This document shows, piece after piece, positions 60,601-64,000 of a stretch of 64,000 bases of DNA. Position 1 is the first letter of the stretch, and each line of letters opens with the position of its first letter. The notes under the pieces are model-generated. The model was not told the DNA's origin. It searched no databases and saw only the letters and a program-made list of their open reading frames with translations. Source of the DNA: Heterobilharzia americana (taxonomy: Eukaryota > Platyhelminthes > Trematoda > Strigeidida > Schistosomatidae); contig OX104127.1 of assembly GCA_944470555.2 (NCBI GenBank), positions 127,473,113 through 127,537,112 on the forward strand, written 5' to 3'. The position numbers and the translations under genes are program-made.

Positions 60601-63600
60601 AGAACCAGCCTTCTCCTATCATTTAGTTCGGATGAAGTTGTGGGAATCCATTGACACTTACTTACCTTTTTATGTAGGTTACCAAACGTCTTTGCCACTG
60701 TTTCTACAGTAGAATTAGTATCACGCCAGGTTTTCACACGGTGAACATTGCTGTCACGTTCAGATGAATGCTTAGCTATATCCTTCCTAAATATGTACTT
60801 GACGTTTTCATCTTCCAATCGAGCATAGACTTCACTGCAGCCTGTTTTCTGCGACTCTTAAGACGTGGACATACACCAATTTGTACTGAGGTGTGATTGC
60901 AGTCTGAACAGGTACTTTACTAAGAATGGCGACCCTTGAACTATCCTCTTAAACGATGGCTTACAGCAGTATGATCTTTGTGTGTCCATCGTCGGTTTGA
61001 TGTTGGCAGACGCCTTGCTTGAAATTAGTGACAGCAGGAAAACCGGAGCAAGACTCCAAACCATAAACACCCCCGAGATGCCACTGCGATCGGCTAAGCT
61101 CCCCTAAATGAGTGTTAGTTACCCCCAATTATTACTATATCCGAACGTCTTGCTTTCTGTAGCAAAACTGATAGCTTTTGATGGAAGTCATCCTTTGCAT
61201 CACACGAACTGCAGTTGATGAGTGCGTAGGCGAAGATTAGGAATATGCATAGGCTGTTCTCATGACCCTTCATAGTCCTTATAGATCCATCTAGTTCAAC
61301 AATAAGCAGATGGCTGTTAGCTGGTATCCAGTCGAGAAGAATGCTTTCTGCTCTATTACTTAATGCTATGCTTACACCAGTGACTCCACAAGAGCTAGCC
61401 ACTGGGTCGCCGGATGCTTGTAAGGTGAATTTTGAAGATTAACTGCAACGACATGGTGAAGTTAACTTAGTAACCTCAATCCGATCTTATAAACGCGTTT
61501 CAGATGTGATCACAGAGCCTATTGGACACCTGCTTGAAACCTGTCATACAGAGACTTTTCAGGATTGTTGGTAAGATGATTGTTTTGATCCCAGAAAGAG
61601 GAAACCTATACCATCGGCACTGGAAGACCATGAGTCAGGGAGGAGTGTGGTTTTTTGCGGGCGAACCGTTTCTAACCCTTATTCCCACCAGGAAGGCAGC
61701 TTCAGCATTGTACTGTTAGTTATCCAAGGGAAATACGTTACTGCAGTCAAAACCCATTCAGCCAATAGCACAACTACACCCTCAGATCCCCCATCACAGT
61801 GAAGCAATTTATACCACGATAGTAACTGCTCTTCGTCTTACCACCGTCCAACATACCTTTCTGGTATGGTAGGACCTCGAGGGAACAAGTGTGTTGACTA
61901 GGGTAGATCACTGGATCATTGCGATATACAAGTATAACCACATCGAGGCAGCAGCTATCGATTGGGTTCAAAGCAGCAGTCCTTATGAGTGGTTTTTACG
62001 ATAAGTTGTCTCGTACTGACTATCTTAAGCTGTTTGCTAAATCAGTCTTACCCCAGTCAAGACCACAGCAAGCACTGTCTAAACAAGCCTGACTTAAGTC
62101 CACACTACTAAAATTGGTCCAACTTCCTGCTCACCAGCTAATTTGCCTTCAGTGCCGAAAACCGCGCTTAACCTCCACCTTTTTTGATAACACATACGAT
62201 CGAACCAGCAACTCTTTGATCCCTTCCACTTTTAACAGCCACTTCACACAGGTGCGCTTCAGAATAAACCAGACTGCTGTACATTACACCAACCTATCAG
62301 CAGATACACAACTTATTTGGTAGTGTTAAACACCATTAGTTTAGAAACTGCAATCTCAACAACCGCACCACTTCCCGACCTACGCTTGAATTAGATGCGA
62401 TTAGACCAACCCTGAAGCATAACAACACTTCACACAACAGCGCAGCATATCAGAAATCGCCAGACTTTCCCAAAACTGCGAAGACCCTAAATCTTGGCAG
62501 TATGCTTATCTTACAGGACTATCATATAACAACAAGAAGATTGTGAGGCCACTAAGTAGAAGACCAATCTCAGACAAATGAGTTAAGTCTGTTGAAGTGG
62601 CACAGAAACCAGGACAGTTCAATCATTTGTAACGCTATGGAAGTATGATCCTGGAGGTGATAATAATATTGAAGCATAAAAAGCAACTCCTAATACTTTC
62701 ACAGCATTTCTTGCATCCAAAGATATTAACAGCTAGCTGTGAAATTTCAAAAAATAAAAACTAGGAACTTTGACACTTTCGCTGTGCATTAATTAAGTTG
62801 GTGGTCATGATCTCTTAGAAGCGTCTTCATTTGGAGACAACCAGCCTAGCAAAAAGATAGCCTAAAGCTACTACAAAAAAGATAAGCATGGTTTATATTT
62901 ATGACACGGGTTGCCACATGTCTAAGCTACGAAGATTGGTTCAAACAGGGACGGACTGAAATACAAAAGGGTTTATGTGAAGTAAGAAATCGATAGAAGT
63001 CACACCTAACGGCATAACTAAGTTTTCGTGTTCTGCATAAAGAATGTGAGCCAGATATTGTCAATCTTAAACTGCTTGCTCTGATTGTCTGTCTTCTCTA
63101 ATGTTAAGGTTTCCTATACCATTCAGTAATTCCAGTCAACGTCCGAATACAAATGTTTCTTATTAGTTCATCAATGCATATTAATGTTGTGTTTCACCAT
63201 TAAAATTCACATATTTAGATACACTTACCATAAAGAGGTGTCATGGTAACAAGTAAAGAAGTGTTGAAAACTGTGTACCGAACTCTCTTTAAAAAACTTG
63301 GCGGCAAGTTTACTAGCAACATTAAACCCTCCACCATAGCTTCTATCCCAGGCACCATGCAAACTGCTAGCAACCATGAGAGCTAGTGTGTCCGGGTTTG
63401 ACCATCCGGGACCTTCAAATGCCACAGCAGCATGAGCCAGTGGCATAGCATCATCCCTATCACGGATTTCGGAGCCAGTAAAGCGGCAATGTTCGCAGAT
63501 GGGTATACCCTGTTCATTGTAGGTGGCTGGGTAGTCGCCAAAATGTTTGTCAGCCAGCTCACATAGCTGTTTATGATTAATACCTGGAAAATTCGTGTAA

Positions 63601-64000
63601 ATAAACTCTCAGTTACCTCCTGCAGCGCTAAGTACCATCCGCGAGGCTTTATAATTAAGTTTGACAAAATCACGCATATCTTCAGCTTTCAAAGACTTGA
63701 CATTCTCAATTGGACCAAGGATTGTTCTTCCAAGAGGAGTCCCCTGGTAAGCAGTTGCATGGAGGTAGTCAAAAACAACTTCTTGGAAATTACTCTCAAT
63801 TTCCTAAATTCATGTTAAACGAATTAAAACTGCACAAACCTCCATTTCACGTAAAATAACTCCTCTTTCACGCTCAACTTGTGCGCTCTCAAATCTACTA
63901 TTTTTTAATATGTCTGATAATAACTCCACAGCTGATAAGCATAAGTGAATTTAGTATGTAACATACCCCAAGGCAAGTCTTCGGTAAAACACTTTGCATA
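48599..64000 (-). CDS. PMPCB: Mitochondrial processing peptidase beta subunit, C-terminal seven exons
   Basis: Catalytic beta subunit of the matrix peptidase that removes presequences from imported mitochondrial proteins. The visible 349 residues come from seven exons: 64000-63967 (runs off the window), 63931-63840, 63803-63617, 63583-63229, 57086-56846, 51039-50964 and 48663-48599 (stop TAG). Every junction is GT..AG and the phases agree (1,0,1,2,0,1). The protein is collinear with the animal family: [12 protein letters not shown] (the segment that carries the third zinc-binding Glu), [83 protein letters not shown] and a terminal WWLRL. The HxxEH zinc site and transit peptide lie outside the window. 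The first three introns are 33-36 bp; the last three are 6.1, 5.8 and 2.3 kb. The alpha subunit is excluded because the fit is specifically to beta. Confidence 0.93.
48664..50963 (-). other. PMPCB intron (2.3 kb)
   Basis: Donor GTAAGT, acceptor TTTTAG. It contains a tRNA-derived SINE at 49325-49500 and a possible SINE relic at 48930-49030. The short open frames within are not supported. Confidence 0.8.
49325..49500 (-). mobile_element. tRNA-derived SINE (third family)
   Basis: Minus strand: A-box-like TGACTCATTGGTTTA and B-box GGGTCCGAACACC. The body has GGTGTGGTTCATTACCTACTGCACGAA, of which CTACTGCACGAA recurs in the copy at 51195-51350. Unlike the Sm-alpha-like family, no hammerhead was seen. 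Confidence 0.65.
50964..51039 (-). CDS. PMPCB: PMPCB internal exon
   Basis: Acceptor ATGTAG, donor GTAAGT. The exon codes for [19 protein letters not shown] and AVAAIG, matching the INAETIREVCTKYIY..AIAAVG region of the family. Phase 0 in, phase 1 out. Confidence 0.9.
51195..51350 (+). mobile_element. tRNA-derived SINE (third family)
   Basis: A-box-like TACGGCTTATTGGTTTAAGG and B-box GGGTCACGAGTCTGAACACC, then a body with GTGGCTCATCGTCTACTGCACGAA. It lies antisense to the host gene. Confidence 0.65.
52160..52979 (-). pseudogene. RTE-2 RT motif C and C-terminal domain
   Basis: The [16 protein letters not shown] box reads in a frame one base off from the upstream RT; the slip is at about 52980. 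The downstream part is homologous to the 3' fragments at 47440-47880 and 44185-44560 (GQTKTWHQ word) but is broken by stops. Confidence 0.75.
52980..53327 (-). pseudogene. RTE-2 reverse transcriptase, middle part
   Basis: 115 codons with [14 protein letters not shown] (motif A) near residue 15 and [14 protein letters not shown] (motif B) near residue 73. It is in the same frame as the piece at 53385-54191, from which a single in-frame TAG just after QQAREN separates it. It ends at TAG just before motif C owing to a one-base shift. Confidence 0.83.
53385..54191 (-). pseudogene. RTE-2 linker and N-terminal RT
   Basis: 268 codons: a charged linker ([22 protein letters not shown]), then [31 protein letters not shown] and [16 protein letters not shown] of the RT fingers, to [14 protein letters not shown]. 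It ends at the nonsense codon described for the next piece. Confidence 0.83.
54167..54835 (-). pseudogene. RTE-2 endonuclease, main part
   Basis: The AP-like endonuclease core has [20 protein letters not shown] (GDLN metal/catalytic words), [15 protein letters not shown] and [10 protein letters not shown], in that order. The N-terminal strand with the first Asn/Glu residues lies in another frame (55425-54997). The last ~50 codons lead toward the linker. Confidence 0.85.
54997..55425 (-). pseudogene. RTE-2 N-terminal region and start of endonuclease
   Basis: 142 codons, Ser/Pro-rich at first, then [18 protein letters not shown], the first strand of the endonuclease (family residue N changed to I in FIVRT). 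The [16 protein letters not shown] segment sits where the catalytic Glu (CCVSETR-type) should be and appears frame-shifted or mutated. An additional N-terminal region is unlike RTE-1. Confidence 0.72.
56215..56330 (-). mobile_element. tRNA-derived SINE fragment
   Basis: Minus strand: TGGCTCATGGATCTTAA (A-box) and ACACGGGTTCAAAACCC (B-box), with the 5' word GATGCGAATCTG. Related to the third SINE family nearby; the body is short. Confidence 0.6.
56846..57086 (-). CDS. PMPCB: PMPCB internal exon
   Basis: Acceptor TTTTGCAG, donor GTAAGA. It codes for YLTAERMG, then [35 protein letters not shown] and ELLARID, the most conserved C-terminal block of the beta subunit. It completes a TGG split after two bases. 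Confidence 0.95.
59398..59703 (-). pseudogene. RTE-2 RT motif C fragment in the old copy
   Basis: The 101-codon frame keeps YADDIILLG (residues about 46-54) and [13 protein letters not shown], matching the LEYADD region of the younger copy. The upstream part is out of frame. Confidence 0.75.
61115..61402 (-). pseudogene. RTE-2 endonuclease fragment in the old copy
   Basis: The frame covers [14 protein letters not shown] sequence (here [13 protein letters not shown]), [17 protein letters not shown] and SDIVIIGGN. It aligns with [20 protein letters not shown] and [11 protein letters not shown] of the younger copy. The GDLN word has become GGN. Confidence 0.75.
62000..62420 (-). mobile_element. 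RTE-2 LINE fragment
   Basis: The CCACTTTTAACAGCCACTTCA and CAGACTGCTGTACA words on the plus strand match 52575-52630 (TCAATGGCCATGTTTCA, CGGACTGCTGTACAGG). A diverged 3' piece; the limits are uncertain. Confidence 0.5.
63229..63583 (-). CDS. PMPCB: PMPCB internal exon (largest)
   Basis: Acceptor TTTCCAG, donor GTAAGT. 355 nt coding [73 protein letters not shown]. Phase 1 in, phase 2 out. Confidence 0.95.
63617..63803 (-). CDS. PMPCB: PMPCB internal exon
   Basis: Acceptor ATTTAG, donor GTAACT. 187 nt coding [44 protein letters not shown]. The introns on both sides are 36 and 33 bp, near the lower limit for spliceosomal introns. Confidence 0.93.
63840..63931 (-). CDS. PMPCB: PMPCB internal exon
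   Basis: Acceptor TTATCAG, donor GTTTGT. 92 nt coding [12 protein letters not shown] and [13 protein letters not shown]. The Glu expected as third zinc ligand of the inverzincin site falls in this exon. Confidence 0.93.
63967..64000 (-). CDS. PMPCB: PMPCB exon, cut by window edge
   Basis: Reads [11 protein letters not shown], then the first base of the next codon, then donor GTATGT. It matches the YYAKAFSKDLP segment of the family. The next intron is 35 bp. Confidence 0.9.

Larger units (their letters stand above)
58720..61815 (-). mobile_element. RTE-2 LINE, full-span but decayed copy
   Basis: Collinear with 51936-55705 from the 5' UTR (61815-61500) through the endonuclease (SDIVIIGGN at about 61120, the GDLN equivalent), linker ([10 protein letters not shown] at 60520), RT motif C ([16 protein letters not shown] near 59560) and C-terminal [15 protein letters not shown] (near 58990). 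No long frame remains. More diverged than the other long copy, so an older insertion in the same gene and the same orientation. Confidence 0.85.
57087..63228 (-). other. PMPCB intron (6.1 kb) hosting an old RTE-2 copy
   Basis: Donor GTAAGT, acceptor TTTTGCAG. 57087-58720 has no recognised feature. 58720-61815 is an RTE-2 relic. 62000-62420 is a further RTE-2 fragment. 62420-63228 has nothing recognised. Confidence 0.8.

Noticed and set aside
1..64000. CRISPR arrays, bacterial operons or viral genomes
   Set aside because: No regularly spaced direct repeats, no ribosome-binding-site-led gene series, and only spliced genes and retroelements of animal type are present.

Overview
The window looks like an AT-rich, intron-poor-in-genes stretch of a flatworm chromosome, most likely a schistosome (blood fluke). 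Three things point there: tRNA-derived SINEs that carry hammerhead-ribozyme motifs of the schistosome Sm-alpha type, RTE-clade LINEs and Penelope-like elements in many decayed copies, and a nuclear gene with 33-36 bp introns at its 5' side and multi-kilobase introns at its 3' side. The species call is inference; no search was run.

Only two host genes could be supported, both on the minus strand. The first is a single-exon rhodopsin-like G-protein-coupled receptor at 39043-40224. The second is the C-terminal ~349 codons of the beta subunit of the mitochondrial processing peptidase (PMPCB), spread over seven exons from the right window edge (64000) down to a stop codon at 48599. The exons are joined by phase-consistent GT..AG introns. 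Its two largest introns (about 6.1 and 5.8 kb) each hold a long copy of the same RTE LINE in sense orientation, plus tRNA-derived SINEs.

The rest is mobile DNA of differing age. Family RTE-1: a 3' end at 1-672, a 5' fragment at 4800-5042, a badly decayed long copy at 11130-14662, a 5'-truncated insertion at 23530-23682 inside a Penelope relic, and a nearly complete copy at 27876-31090 that still reads endonuclease and reverse transcriptase with a few frame breaks. Family RTE-2 (minus): 3' fragments at 44185-44560, 47440-47880 and 62000-62420, a long copy at 51936-55705, and an older copy at 58720-61815. Penelope-like relics with GIY-YIG endonuclease remains: 2000-2935, 17000-17430, 18870-19925, 22910-23810, 24757-25490 and 38040-38230.

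The most unusual structures are inverted ones. At 46597-47425 two 339 bp arms, nearly identical, face each other around a 151 bp spacer. Each arm holds a whole SINE with a hammerhead motif, and the spacer holds a third partial one. Smaller head-to-head SINE pairs lie at 33812-34112 and 35517-35676. A separate fold-back element with ~148 bp arms and a 10-base loop lies at 38523-38829, about 210 bp downstream of the receptor stop codon. Two Penelope relics (2872-2930 and 24757-24825) place a hammerhead-like motif just upstream of the endonuclease remnant, and both carry the same unusual base in the catalytic core.
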